From Arthrobacter sp. 18067 (lineage in GTDB: Bacteria; Actinomycetota; Actinomycetes; Actinomycetales; Micrococcaceae), in assembly GCF_902706295.1 (NCBI RefSeq), contig NZ_CACSJJ010000003.1, positions 62,001 to 126,000 of the forward strand: DNA of 64,000 nucleotides, read 5' to 3'. Shown here in pieces: positions 50,986 through 62,111 of the stretch. Numbering within the stretch: the stretch's first letter is position 1; the number at the start of each line of letters is the position of its first letter. The notes beneath the pieces are model-generated. The model was not told the DNA's origin, did no database searches, and was given only the letters and a program-made list of their open reading frames with translations. Both the position numbers and the translations under genes were made by a program.

Positions 50986-51950
50986 CCAGCGATTACAAAC
51001 GCTTTGCCCTGACCCGCGCCGGGCAGGCGATCGTCGTCGTTCTTCTCGCCTATGTCCTGACGTTCCTGGTAATCAGCGTCCTCCCGGGTGACGCCATCAC
51101 CAACACGCTCCGGGATCCGCAGCACGGACTGAGCGAGGAGGACATTCAGCGGATCGTGGCCTTCTATGGCCTGGACCAGCCCGTGATCGTGCAATTGCTG
51201 CTCTCCTTGGGGCGGTTCCTGACGGGTGAACTGGGTTTTTCCCTCCAGTCCAACCTGCCTGTATCCCAGATTGTGGGAGACGCTTTGCCGTCCACGCTCA
51301 CCCTGGCCACCAGCGCGCTGCTCATCGCCATTGTTTTCGCCGTGGTCATCGCGTACGGCGCCCAGTATTTGCCGGGCAGGTGGGCGGCAATTGTCCGCTC
51401 CATTCCATCGTTCTTCCTGTCGGTGCCCAACTTCGTGATTGGCCTGGTACTGATCGAGCTGTTTGCCTTCCGCCTCCACTCGTTCACCACCACGGATCCC
51501 AACAGCGCGGCAGCAACACTGTTCGCAGCCATCACCTTGGCCATTCCGGTATCAGCGCCGCTGGCTGAGGTACTGATTGCCGGCCTGGACCACGAATCCC
51601 GGCAGGAGTACGCCCTTGTGGCCCGCTCGCGCGGCCTTACCGAGGCCAAGCTCTTCGCCAAGCACCTGGTGAAACCGTCGGCCCTGCCGTCCGTGGCCAT
51701 GGTGGCGCTCATCGTGGGCGAACTTCTGGGTGGCTCCGTTATTACGGAGACGATCTTCGGCCGTGACGGCATCGGCACCGTCGTCCAAAAAGCCGTGACG
51801 GGAGAAGACCAACCCGTGCTCCAAGCGGTGGTGTCCCTCTCAGCCGTGGTGTTCGTGGCCGTCAATCTGGTGGCCGACCTCGCGTCGCCTCTGCTCGATC
51901 CCCGCGTCAAACTGCGGGAGTCCAAACTCCGGGAGAAGGTGGGTCCATGA
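50982..51950 (+). CDS. ABC transporter permease, DppB type
   Basis: This 322-residue protein has six membrane segments. The characteristic DppB N-terminal segment is YVLTFLVISVLPGDAITNTL, and the binding-protein-dependent transport loop is LVARSRGLTEAKLFAKHLVK. A GTG start overlaps the end of the binding-protein gene by four bases. It forms a permease pair with the next protein. Confidence 0.92.
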   Translation: MTSDYKRFALTRAGQAIVVVLLAYVLTFLVISVLPGDAITNTLRDPQHGLSEEDIQRIVAFYGLDQPVIVQLLLSLGRFLTGELGFSLQSNLPVSQIVGDALPSTLTLATSALLIAIVFAVVIAYGAQYLPGRWAAIVRSIPSFFLSVPNFVIGLVLIELFAFRLHSFTTTDPNSAAATLFAAITLAIPVSAPLAEVLIAGLDHESRQEYALVARSRGLTEAKLFAKHLVKPSALPSVAMVALIVGELLGGSVITETIFGRDGIGTVVQKAVTGEDQPVLQAVVSLSAVVFVAVNLVADLASPLLDPRVKLRESKLREKVGP

Positions 51951-52801
51951 CTGCCACACTTGGCTACACCCAACTGCGTAATGTTGGCACGGCATCCAGG
52001 AAGCTCACCTCAGGCTTGCCTCCAGTCACGGTCATCCTGTCCTTCGCTGTGGTGCTCTTGGTCATCCTCTGGTCCCTTGTTCCAAGTCTCTTCACATCGT
52101 TCAGTCCTGTCACGGGAGACACCGCGAGCAAGCTTGCGGCCCCGAGCGCCGCACACTGGTTCGGCACGGATTACCTCGGCCGCGATCAATACGCACGTGT
52201 TGTGTACGGCACGGCGTCGTCGGTTACCAGCGCCTTGGTGGCTGTGCTCATCGGATTGGTGGTGGGCAGCATCATCGGCCTCGCCAGTGGATTCCGCGGC
52301 GGCTGGCTCGATTCCGTCCTGGGCCGTTTTGTGGACGTTCTCCTTGCCATCCCAGGGTTCCTCCTGGCCGTGGTCATTGTGAGCTCGCTGGGTTTCCAAA
52401 CCATCAACGCGGCCATCGCCACCGGAGTGTCCGCCGTCGCGGTCTTTGCCCGGTTGATGCGCGCGGAGGTGATGCGGGTCCGCAGCGCCACCTACGTGGA
52501 GGCGTCGTACCTGCAAGGCGGCAACCGGCTCCACGCACTACTCGGCCATATCCTTCCCAACGCCTACAGGTCCGTTCTGGTACTGGCGGTGCTCCAGTTC
52601 GGCACGTCCATCCTGGTCATCGCCTCGCTGGCCTTCCTGGGCTACGGCGATCCACCCCCGGCCTCCGACTGGGGTCTCCTGGTGGCCTCGGGCAAGACCT
52701 ACGTGACGGCCCCATGGCTGGTGTACGCGCCGGCCTTGGTCATCGTGGGCACCGTCCTGTCCGTCAACCGCATCAGCCGCTGGCTGCGAAAGGCCAAGTG
52801 A
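51947..52801 (+). CDS. ABC transporter permease, DppC type
   Basis: This 284-residue protein contains HWFGTDYLGRDQYARVVYGT near its N-terminus and the transport-loop motif VEASYLQGGNRLHALLGHIL, both typical of DppC/OppC permeases, plus six hydrophobic helices. The ATG overlaps the previous stop. It completes the permease heterodimer. Confidence 0.92.
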   Translation: MTATLGYTQLRNVGTASRKLTSGLPPVTVILSFAVVLLVILWSLVPSLFTSFSPVTGDTASKLAAPSAAHWFGTDYLGRDQYARVVYGTASSVTSALVAVLIGLVVGSIIGLASGFRGGWLDSVLGRFVDVLLAIPGFLLAVVIVSSLGFQTINAAIATGVSAVAVFARLMRAEVMRVRSATYVEASYLQGGNRLHALLGHILPNAYRSVLVLAVLQFGTSILVIASLAFLGYGDPPPASDWGLLVASGKTYVTAPWLVYAPALVIVGTVLSVNRISRWLRKAK

Positions 52802-52802
52802 C

Positions 52803-54506
52803 ATGACCCTGAATCCCAAGGACACCGCCGTGTCCGCAGACCTATTAACAGTGCAAGGCTTGTCGATCGCGTATGGTCCCACGGCGGTCGTCCATGACGT
52901 CGCGTTTTCGGTAGCCAAAGGCGAGAGCCTGGCGCTCATTGGCGAGTCCGGTTCGGGCAAGTCGACCATCGCCAAGGCCATCCTGCGTTTGCTTCCCCAC
53001 AGTGAAGCAACGGCCACCGGACGCGTGGCGCTCAATGGTCGGGACGTCCTGACGCTGCCGGAGAAGCAGTTCCGGCCCCTGCGCGGCCGGGAGTTGGGCT
53101 TCATCCCCCAGGACCCGGCGTCGGCCTTGAACCCCGTGCGGACCATCGGCGCCCAGGCTCACGAGGCCGCGGCGTTGCTCGGCGAAACCGATCCCGCCGT
53201 CCGCCGCGCGAAGATCCTGGACATGCTGGAGCAAGTGGGTCTGCCGGACCCGCTCCGGGTGTACGACTCCTACCCGCACCAACTTTCGGGCGGCATGCTC
53301 CAACGAGTGTTGATCGCCCTCACGGTGCTGCCACGTCCGTCGTTGATCGTTGCTGATGAGCCCACCTCCGCCTTGGACGTGACGGTTCAGAAGCTGATCC
53401 TGGACATGCTGACCGATCTTCGCCGCGAACTGGACATCAGCCTGCTCCTGATCACCCACGACCTCGCGATCGCAGCCGAGCGTGCCGATTCCCTGGTGGT
53501 CTTAAAGGACGGTGCTGTTCAGGAAAGCGGAGCGTCCCGGGACGTCTTTGCTTCGCCCGCAACCGACTACGCGCGGAGCCTGCAGGCCGACGTTCCCGCT
53601 TTGCACCCGGACCGGTACCGGAGCCAGCGCGTCCCGTTTAAGGGAGCGCACGACGGCGACTCCCGCACTCGGGCCGGCGCCTCGCCAACTGCTGGATTTC
53701 AGATTGATGTTCGGGGCGTCACCAAACGCTTCCCGGCCGGCGGAAAGGACGTCCTTGCCTGCGACGGAGTGTCCTTCTCCGTGGAACGCGGGCGAACACA
53801 CGCACTCGTTGGCGAGTCCGGGTCCGGCAAGACCACCGCGGTGCGGTTGCTCCTGGGTCTTGAACAGCCGGACGGTGGGGACATTGAGGTAGCCGGCCAA
53901 TCGACGTCGGGCCGTTCCCGGGCCGACGTACGGGAGATCCGACGCCACCTTCAACTGGTCTACCAGAACCCGTTCACGTCCCTCGATCCAACGTGGCGGG
54001 TGGGCAGGCTTGTCCGTGAGCCACTGGACCAGTTCGGCGTGGGTACCAAGGCGGAGCGTGCCCAGAGTGTGCGTGAAGCCTTGGAAGCTGTTGGGCTGCC
54101 CTCCGATGTCGCGTCCAGGCGGGCTGCGCATCTGTCCGGTGGCCAGCGGCAACGCGTGGCGATCGCCCGCGCCTTGGTGGTGAGGCCCGACGTCGTGGTT
54201 TTGGACGAACCTACGTCAGCGCTGGACGTAAGTGTCCAGGCGGGAATCCTCGAGCTGCTGTCCAAACTCCAACGCGAACTGGGCTTGACGTATTTGTTCG
54301 TCTCGCACGACCTGGCGCTGGTGAGGCAAGTAGCCGACACCGTTTCCGTATTGCGGCGCGGCCAGGTGGTGGAAGACGGGCCTGTCGAGGAGATCTTCCA
54401 TAGGCCGCAGCATCCATACACCCGCGCCCTCCTTGAGGCGATTCCGCTGGCAACTGTGCCCGCCGGGGATCAGGCCAGCAAACAACTAGCGAAGGCAACA
54501 GCATGA
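52803..54506 (+). CDS. ABC transporter ATP-binding protein, fused DppD-DppF type
   Basis: This 567-residue protein has two nucleotide-binding domains. The first (about 12-250) carries Walker A GESGSGKST, signature LSGGMLQRVLIAL and Walker B LIVADEPTSALD. The second (about 300-550) carries GESGSGKTT, LSGGQRQRVAIARALV and VVVLDEPTSALD. Both sites look intact. The fusion of two ABC domains in one chain is frequent in this transporter class. A linker of about 40 residues with no clear fold joins them. It is nearly contiguous with the permease gene upstream. Confidence 0.93.
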   Translation: MTLNPKDTAVSADLLTVQGLSIAYGPTAVVHDVAFSVAKGESLALIGESGSGKSTIAKAILRLLPHSEATATGRVALNGRDVLTLPEKQFRPLRGRELGFIPQDPASALNPVRTIGAQAHEAAALLGETDPAVRRAKILDMLEQVGLPDPLRVYDSYPHQLSGGMLQRVLIALTVLPRPSLIVADEPTSALDVTVQKLILDMLTDLRRELDISLLLITHDLAIAAERADSLVVLKDGAVQESGASRDVFASPATDYARSLQADVPALHPDRYRSQRVPFKGAHDGDSRTRAGASPTAGFQIDVRGVTKRFPAGGKDVLACDGVSFSVERGRTHALVGESGSGKTTAVRLLLGLEQPDGGDIEVAGQSTSGRSRADVREIRRHLQLVYQNPFTSLDPTWRVGRLVREPLDQFGVGTKAERAQSVREALEAVGLPSDVASRRAAHLSGGQRQRVAIARALVVRPDVVVLDEPTSALDVSVQAGILELLSKLQRELGLTYLFVSHDLALVRQVADTVSVLRRGQVVEDGPVEEIFHRPQHPYTRALLEAIPLATVPAGDQASKQLAKATA

Positions 54507-55702
54507 CCGTGAACGTGATTTCCACCCGACGGCCCGCCCTTATTGAGGCCTTTACCGCGCCGAAGGGCTTTGGCGACCAGACGCTTCGCGACCGGCGAGC
54601 CGATGCCATCGAGCTTCTTGGTGGCATCCCGGACCCCAGCGTCCTCCCCACGGAAGAACTGGCCGCCGCCACTGCACGTGTGCTGGCCAAGCCCGGCGTC
54701 CCTGCGCTCCAATATTCACGGACAGAGGGCATTTCGCCGCTGCGGGAGTGGATCGCAGAACGCGAAGGAGTCCCGGTGGACCGGATCCTGATCACCAACG
54801 GCGGCTTCCATGGCCTGTCGTTGGCGATCCAGTCCGTGGTGGAACGCGGCGACCTGGTGGCTGTGGACAACCCGATCTTCCCGCTGTTCCTCCGGGGGCT
54901 GCAGTTGTCCGACGCCAGGACACTGCCCATCTTTGTGGGACCGCAAGGCCTCGATGTTGATCATCTATCCGACCAGCTCCGCGCAGGCGCCCGTCCGTCC
55001 GCCCTATATACAGTGCCCGACTTCCACAATCCGTCCCAGGGCACCCTGTCCGGGGACGCCCGGAAAGAACTGGTACGGCTGGCGGAACACTACGGATTCG
55101 TGGTTCTTGCGGACAACCCATACCGCGAACTCCGTTTTACCGGTGAGCAAGAGAGCGTGGAGGAATTCAACACCTCGGATCACGTCCTCCACATCAACAC
55201 GTTCACCAAAACGCTGGGTCCCGGGCTTCGCCTCGGCTGGACCGTTGCACCGGAACGGTTGGCCCGTGATCTGGTGGCGTTGCGCAGTCGCCAGGATTCG
55301 CACAGTTCCACGCTGGTCCAGGCAATCATCGGGGAATTGGTGACATCCGACCCCGGGATCTTCGACGCAACCCTTGACCGGGCCCGCGCCCTGTACCGAA
55401 ACCGGGCCGAAACCCTGGTTTCTGCTTTGCACCGGGAAGCTCCGGGAGCTTTTGAGACTGTTCTTCCCGACGGCGGACTGTTCCTCTGGCCCAAACTGGC
55501 AGACGACTCCGTCGACCCGGATCAGCTGGCCGCCGATGCCAGTGCCGAGGGCGTGGAGTACCAGCGCGGTTCGTTCTTCCCATCAGGACCGGGAACGGAT
55601 GCTGACCGACACCTGCGCCTGGCCTACGGGGATGTCCCTGCGTCCAAGCTGGAAGAGGCGGCCGCCCGGCTGGGGCGTGCGCTGAAGCGGCAAGCTCCGT
55701 AG
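54503..55702 (+). CDS. PLP-dependent aminotransferase, class I/II
   Basis: This 399-residue enzyme has fold-type I features: LQYSRTEGISPLREWIAERE, ILITNGGFHGLSLAIQSVVE, YTVPDFHNPSQGTLSGDARK (substrate and PLP aspartate region), and the Schiff-base lysine in HINTFTKTLGPGLRLGW. It is the kind of aminotransferase found in MocR regulators or 2-aminoadipate aminotransferases, but without a helix-turn-helix. It overlaps the ATPase gene by four bases, so it belongs to the import operon and likely transaminates the imported amino compound. Confidence 0.9.
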   Translation: MTVNVISTRRPALIEAFTAPKGFGDQTLRDRRADAIELLGGIPDPSVLPTEELAAATARVLAKPGVPALQYSRTEGISPLREWIAEREGVPVDRILITNGGFHGLSLAIQSVVERGDLVAVDNPIFPLFLRGLQLSDARTLPIFVGPQGLDVDHLSDQLRAGARPSALYTVPDFHNPSQGTLSGDARKELVRLAEHYGFVVLADNPYRELRFTGEQESVEEFNTSDHVLHINTFTKTLGPGLRLGWTVAPERLARDLVALRSRQDSHSSTLVQAIIGELVTSDPGIFDATLDRARALYRNRAETLVSALHREAPGAFETVLPDGGLFLWPKLADDSVDPDQLAADASAEGVEYQRGSFFPSGPGTDADRHLRLAYGDVPASKLEEAAARLGRALKRQAP

Positions 55703-55709
55703 CCCCTCA

Positions 55710-55775
55710 CCCGACCAGGTAACAGCAACTGCTCTTGTGAAGCGTCAGTGGAGCGGTAGCTGTCACCTGGTTGGG
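55710..55775. repeat. 66-nt palindromic repeat, copy 3
   Basis: This imperfect palindrome begins CCCGACCAGGTAACAGC and ends AGCTGTCACCTGGTTGGG. It has exactly the length of the elements at 24288 and 47523 and shares the CCC/GTTGGG ends, with about half of the positions identical to copy 2. It lies directly after the aminotransferase operon, before the tRNA terminator. Confidence 0.6.
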
Positions 55776-55792
55776 ATCCCGTAGGAAAAACA

Positions 55793-55824
55793 AAAGAGCC
55801 CCGATCCTAAGACCGGGGCTCTTT
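55793..55824. terminator. Bidirectional terminator between the aminotransferase gene and tRNA-Leu
   Basis: AAAGAGCCCCG (55793-55803) pairs with CGGGGCTCTTT (55814-55824). A and T runs on both sides let it act on both strands. It would end both the plus-strand import operon and the minus-strand tRNA-Leu transcript. Confidence 0.85.
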
Positions 55825-55832
55825 CGATTGCG

Positions 55833-55915
55833 TGCGCGAGGGGGGATTTGAACCCCCACACCCTTTCGGATACTGGCACCTGAAGCCAGCGCGTCTGCCG
55901 TTCCGCCACTCGCGC
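55833..55915 (-). tRNA. tRNA-Leu (anticodon CAG)
   Basis: The minus strand gives an 83-nt tRNA with a 7-bp acceptor stem (GCGCGAG/CTCGCGC), a D-arm GGCGGAACGGCAGACGCG, the anticodon stem-loop CTGGCTTCAGGTGCCAG (anticodon CAG), a long class-II variable arm and a T-arm GGGGGTTCAAATCCCCC. CCA is not encoded. A terminator hairpin lies just beyond its 3' end. A weak TATGCT-like -10 lies about 66 bases upstream at 55981-55986. Confidence 0.95.
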
Positions 55916-56300
55916 GCAACTTCTTTTTCTGGACTTCTGCCGGTTTCCCAGCTTCGTTTCCTTCAAAAGCAGCGAGATCAAGCATAACGGACATTCCCGG
56001 CAAAACACCAATCGGGAGGACCGGGCACCATCCGACACGCGACGGAGTCCCCAAAAAGTCGCCCAACAACGGCCGAACTCCACGAAAATTTCATGCCCCG
56101 ACTCCCGCGCCAGCAAGGGCCGGGAGCGAACTTTTCCGGGTCGCAAGGCGTTGTGGATTAAGGCCATTCCCAGTCAGTCCCAGTAGTATCGGGAAGTGGA
56201 AGGGCCGTCAGGCGCGTACTTCGCTGTGTGCGCAGACGGACCAAACGATGGACTATCGGACCAGGCGCAACGGGTGCCGCGGCAAGGAAAGGAGAAGGAC
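55916..56300. other. Non-coding gap between tRNA-Leu and fhaA
   Basis: This 385-base stretch has no gene I can support. It includes the tRNA promoter region on the minus strand and the fhaA promoter on the plus strand, where TAGTAT (56184-56189) is the only good -10-like hexamer, 112 bases ahead of the fhaA ATG. The long leader contains AAAGGAGAAGGAC immediately before fhaA. Several frames here are open only because of tRNA and GC bias. Confidence 0.6.
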
Positions 56301-57050
56301 ATGGGTTTGCTGGACAAAGTCGAGCGCGGCATTGAAAAAGCCGTTCGCAACGTCTTCTCCACGGGGTCGCGGGCACGTGTAGAGCCGGTGGAGATTGCAA
56401 GCAAGCTGAGGCGCGAGTTGGACAACAAGTCCATCACCATCGCTGCCGGCCGCACGCTCGCTCCCAATGTTTTCGATGTCCTGCTTAGCGACGAGGATTT
56501 CGCCAGGGCCCAGGAATGGGGAACGCCCCTTGCCGAGGAACTGTGCGACGTCGTCATCCAGCACGTCCGCAGCCAGGGCTACACCCTTCAGGGCGCGGTC
56601 CGGATCTCGTTCCGTCGGAATGACGAAGAACGGGCAGGGCACTTTGAGATCACGTCCCGGACCGAGAAATCTTCCGACGACGCTGCCGCCGCTCCCCAAG
56701 CCCCGCGGGCTCATGTTCCGGCAGCCCCGGTACGGCAGCCCACCCGCCTCCAGCCCGTTCTGGACATCGGCGGCCAACGATATTCCCTCAACGCCCGTTC
56801 CGTAGTGCTGGGCCGCTCCTCGGAAGCCGACATCCTTGTGGATGACACCGGTGTCTCCCGGAAGCACCTTGAAGTACGCACGGAGAACGGCAGCACGTGG
56901 GCTGTTGACCTTGGCTCCACCAACGGAAGCTACGTCAACGGCCATAAAGTGAACGGCAGCGTGGAGCTCACAGACGGCTCAACCATCACGATGGGACGTA
57001 CCAAGATCATTTTCCGCCTCCTCCCCCAAAACCAGGGTGGCAACGCGTGA
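56301..57050 (+). CDS. fhaA: FhaA: DUF3662 and FHA domain protein
   Basis: This 249-residue protein has an N-terminal DUF3662 domain (MGLLDKVERGIEKAVRNVFS, IASKLRRELDNKSITIAAGR, about 1-115), a flexible linker rich in Ala and Pro, and a C-terminal FHA domain (about 160-240) with the phosphothreonine-binding motifs VVLGRSSEADILVDDTGVSR and LGSTNGSYVNG. In mycobacteria FhaA helps control peptidoglycan synthesis and is a target of PknB. A strong ribosome site AAAGGAGAAGG precedes the ATG; the longer frame upstream is rejected. First gene of a six-gene operon with overlapping starts. Confidence 0.95.
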   Translation: MGLLDKVERGIEKAVRNVFSTGSRARVEPVEIASKLRRELDNKSITIAAGRTLAPNVFDVLLSDEDFARAQEWGTPLAEELCDVVIQHVRSQGYTLQGAVRISFRRNDEERAGHFEITSRTEKSSDDAAAAPQAPRAHVPAAPVRQPTRLQPVLDIGGQRYSLNARSVVLGRSSEADILVDDTGVSRKHLEVRTENGSTWAVDLGSTNGSYVNGHKVNGSVELTDGSTITMGRTKIIFRLLPQNQGGNA

Positions 57051-57535
57051 ACGACATCAGCGAACTGACCATCACAGCGCTTCGCTTCGGTTTCCTCCTG
57101 CTGCTGTGGGTCCTGATCTTCAGCATTGTCACCACCATGCGCCGTGATCTCCAGATCGGCCGCAAGGCCGTCACCGGAGCGCCCACGGCCCGCGAAGTGC
57201 GCAAGCATCCGGAACTGGCCGCGTCACCGCCGCCAGCCATCCAGCATGCGCGCACGCTGGTGGTCACAGAGGGCCCCCTCAAGGGCACCACGGTCCCCCT
57301 CGCTGCCAGCCCCATCCTGCTTGGCCGTGCCCAGGAAGCCACCCTTGTCCTGGAGGACGATTACGCTTCCGGCCGGCACGCCCGGCTGTTCCCGCAAGGC
57401 AGCCGTTGGTTCATCGAGGACCTCGGCTCCACCAACGGCACCTACTTGGCCGATCAACAGCTCACCCGCGCATTGCCGGTTGAGCTTGGCGTCCCCGTGA
57501 GAATCGGCAAGACGGTCATTGAATTGAGGCCATAG
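57047..57535 (+). CDS. fhaB: FhaB/FipA: membrane-anchored FHA protein
   Basis: This 162-residue protein has one N-terminal membrane helix (ALRFGFLLLLWVLIFSIVTT, about residues 10-30) and a C-terminal FHA domain (about 80-160) with LGRAQEATLVLEDDYASGRH and LGSTNGTYL. FipA-type FHA proteins link FtsZ and phospho-signalling to division in actinobacteria. A GTG start overlaps the fhaA stop (GTGA), so translation is coupled. Confidence 0.93.
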   Translation: MNDISELTITALRFGFLLLLWVLIFSIVTTMRRDLQIGRKAVTGAPTAREVRKHPELAASPPPAIQHARTLVVTEGPLKGTTVPLAASPILLGRAQEATLVLEDDYASGRHARLFPQGSRWFIEDLGSTNGTYLADQQLTRALPVELGVPVRIGKTVIELRP

Positions 57536-57538
57536 TCC

Positions 57539-59226
<1,688 letters not shown>

Positions 59227-59230
<4 letters not shown>

Positions 59231-60657
59231 TCCAGACTGATACTTCTCCCAAACCGCGCCGGAACGTTGAGCTTGTCCTCATCGTGCTGGCCCTTGCCGT
59301 CGGCGTCGGCGCGAGTGCCCTGGTGAGCATCAACTCCGATGTCGGGCTGGACAGGGACTTCTGGTTCCAGTCGAGCTTGCTCGCAGTTGCCGCCTTCGCC
59401 TTCCACATGGTCCTCAGGCTCCGTGCCAAATATGCCGATCCGGTAATACTTCCTATCGTCGTCGCGTTGAACGGCTTGGGTTTGGCGCTGATCCACAGAA
59501 TGGACGGCCCCGGCGACGATACCGGCAACAACCAGCTCCGGTGGACGCTGATCGCCATGGCAGTTTCCATCGCCGTAATCTGGTTCCTCAAAGACCACCG
59601 GATCCTTCGCCGCTTCACCTACATTTCCTTGGCCGTCAGTGCGTTCCTGCTGCTCCTGCCCTTGATTCCTGGCATTTCGGCCGGCGAAATCCTCGGTGCC
59701 CGCGTGTGGATCCGAGTGGGACCCATGACGTTCCAACCCGGTGAAATCGCCAAAATCACGCTGGCAATATTCTTCGCCGGGTACCTTTCCTCCAACCGGG
59801 ATCTCATCCTCCTGGCCGGGCGGAAGATCGGCCCCATGCAGTTCCCGCGGTTCAAGGACCTCGGGCCCATGATCACTGCCTGGCTGGTGAGCATCGGCGT
59901 CCTGGTCTTCCAGCGCGACCTCGGATCCTCCATCCTCTTCTTCGGCCTGTTCATCGTGATGATCTACGTTGCCACCAGCCGTATCTCCTGGGTTGTCATT
60001 GGCCTGCTGCTGATTCTTGGTGGCGGCTTCATCGCCTCGCAGATCTTCTCCCACGTAGCGTTCCGAATCGACAGCTGGATCAACGCGTTCACACCGGAGG
60101 TCTTCGGAAGGTCACCCGGTGGCAGCGGACAGATCGTCGAGGGCTTGTTCGGAATGGCCGACGGCGGGCTGGTAGGCACCGGCTTGGGCCAGGGCCGGCC
60201 GGACCTGGTTCCCTTCGCCAACAGCGACATGATCGTGGCCCTCATCGGCGAGGAGCTCGGCCTGATCGGCCTCTTTGCCGTCGTGATGCTCTACTTGCTT
60301 CTGTTTACCCGCGGCTTCCGCGCTGCCTTGGGAACCCGCGACGCCTTCGGCAAGCTGCTGGCTTGCGGCTTGTCCTTTGCGATTGCCCTGCAGTGCTTCG
60401 TGGTCATCGGCGGCGTCACCCGGCTCATACCGCTGACGGGCCTGACTACACCGTTCCTGGCGGCCGGCGGCTCGTCGCTCCTGGCCAACTGGATAATCGT
60501 CGGCCTGCTGCTCATGATCTCCAACACGGCCCGCGGGCCCGTGGACACAACACCCATGGTCGGCAAACCTCCGGCCAGCAGCAGCACGCCCGGTACTCGA
60601 AAACCGGCCACAGGACAGACACCAAGCGCACCAACAGAGGCGGTGAAGCAACAATGA
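59227..60657 (+). CDS. rodA: RodA/FtsW-type peptidoglycan polymerase
   Basis: This 476-residue protein has about ten to twelve membrane helices and the SEDS motifs: GARVWIRVGPMTFQPGEIAK, FQRDLGSSILFFGLFIVMIY and a late loop with GLTTPFLAAGGSSLLANWII. SEDS proteins polymerise glycan strands together with a class B penicillin-binding protein. A GTG start overlaps pstP by four bases, and it overlaps pbpA downstream. In this operon its partner is PbpA. Confidence 0.94.
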
Positions 60658-62111
60658 ACCAGGCTATTCGCAGCTCCTGGATGGCCGCAGTGGCCCTGTT
60701 TGCGTTGATCTTCGGCGCCATCAGCTACGTCCAGGTCATTGGCGCTGACGACCTCAACGACAACCCCTGGAACCAACGGGCCGTCCTGGCGTCGTTCTGC
60801 AACGAGCGCGGCTCAATCATCGTGGGCGGTAAACCAGTCGCGGAGTCCGTCCCCGGAACCGAGTCCTGCGCCTTCCAGCGCAAGTACAACCAACCCGAGC
60901 TGTACGCGGGCGTCACCGGCTATTTCTCCAAGTTCTTTGGGTCGACAGGTTTGGAACAGTCCATGGGAGAGACCCTTGCGGGCAACTCCGACCAGCTCTT
61001 CCTGGATCGAATGAGCCAGATGTTCCTGGGCAATGAGCCCAAGGGTGCTTCGGTGGAACTGACCCTGGATCCGGAAATCCAGAAGTTGGCGTTCGACCTC
61101 ATCCCGGATGGCCAGCGTGGCTCCATCGTGGTCACGAATCCCAGGACCGGCGCTATTCTGGCAATGGTCTCCAAGCCCTCCTACGATCCCAATCTGATCG
61201 CCACCCATGACCGTGCCGCCGCAGATGCCAACTACAACGAACTGAACCAGGTTCCGGGCATCAACCTGAACCAGAACGTCAGCGGCCCAACAGGCAACCT
61301 GCTGTCGCCTGGCTCGGTCTTCAAGCTCATCGACACCGCTGCCGCACTGAATTCAGGCAAGTACAACAAGGACAGTGAGTTGCCGAATCCCAGCAGCCTG
61401 CCGTTGCCCGGATCCAGTGCCAGCCTGCCAAACTACGCCGGCGGCAATTGCAACGTCCGTGAAACGGCAACCTTCGTCTTTGCCCTGGAGCAGTCGTGCA
61501 ACACTCCGTTCGCCAGCATTGCACTGGACCTTGGACAGGATGCCATCCGTGATCAGGCACAGAAGTTCGGCTTCGGCGAGACCTTCGGCGATCAGCTCAA
61601 GCTCCAGCAGGCAAAAAGCATCTTCCCCGAGGACCTGGACCAGGCCCAGTTGGCCCAGTCTTCCGTAGGTCAGCGGGACGTCAAGGCCACTCCGCTGCAG
61701 ATCAACATGATGACGGCGGCCATTGCCAACGGCGGTGTGCAGATGAAGCCGAATTTGGTGGAGACCGTCCGTGCTCCTGACCTCCGCGTCATCAGCGAGC
61801 TCAGGCCCGAAGCCCTCCGCACCAGCACCACCCAGCCCATCGCAGCGCAAATCACCGAGTGGATGACCAGCGCCGTGGACAACGGCATTGCCAAGGGCGC
61901 AGCCGTTTCCGGCGTCAAGGTGGCAGGCAAGACCGGTACAGCGGAACTCGGCGATTCAGGTTTGAACAACTCATGGTTTACCGGGTTCGCCCCGGCAAAC
62001 GACCCGCAAGTAGCCGTCACCATCGTCATGGAAGGTGTGGATGTGCTCAGCGGTGCCCAGCTAACCAGTCCGAACGCAAAGAAGATTTTTGAGGCGGTGT
62101 TGAATAAGTGA
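60654..62111 (+). CDS. pbpA: PbpA: class B penicillin-binding protein (transpeptidase)
   Basis: This 485-residue protein has an N-terminal membrane anchor ([20 protein letters not shown]) and a transpeptidase domain. Its motifs are [11 protein letters not shown] with catalytic Ser221 and Lys224, SxN in the EQSCNTPF region and [12 protein letters not shown]. It cross-links peptidoglycan peptides in concert with RodA. The true start is ATG 60654, which overlaps the rodA stop; a longer in-frame extension upstream is an artefact. Confidence 0.95.
   Translation: MNQAIRSSWMAAVALFALIFGAISYVQVIGADDLNDNPWNQRAVLASFCNERGSIIVGGKPVAESVPGTESCAFQRKYNQPELYAGVTGYFSKFFGSTGLEQSMGETLAGNSDQLFLDRMSQMFLGNEPKGASVELTLDPEIQKLAFDLIPDGQRGSIVVTNPRTGAILAMVSKPSYDPNLIATHDRAAADANYNELNQVPGINLNQNVSGPTGNLLSPGSVFKLIDTAAALNSGKYNKDSELPNPSSLPLPGSSASLPNYAGGNCNVRETATFVFALEQSCNTPFASIALDLGQDAIRDQAQKFGFGETFGDQLKLQQAKSIFPEDLDQAQLAQSSVGQRDVKATPLQINMMTAAIANGGVQMKPNLVETVRAPDLRVISELRPEALRTSTTQPIAAQITEWMTSAVDNGIAKGAAVSGVKVAGKTGTAELGDSGLNNSWFTGFAPANDPQVAVTIVMEGVDVLSGAQLTSPNAKKIFEAVLNK

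Noticed and set aside
55763..56167. Open minus-strand frames across the tRNA-Leu and its flanks (for example one reading VAERQTRWLQVPVSERVWGF)
   Set aside because: They translate through a tRNA gene; this peptide is a familiar artefact of reading tRNA-Leu sequence as protein.
60363..60653. Upstream extension of pbpA into rodA
   Set aside because: It runs through rodA sequence; ATG 60654 overlaps the rodA stop and gives the expected membrane-anchored N-terminus.
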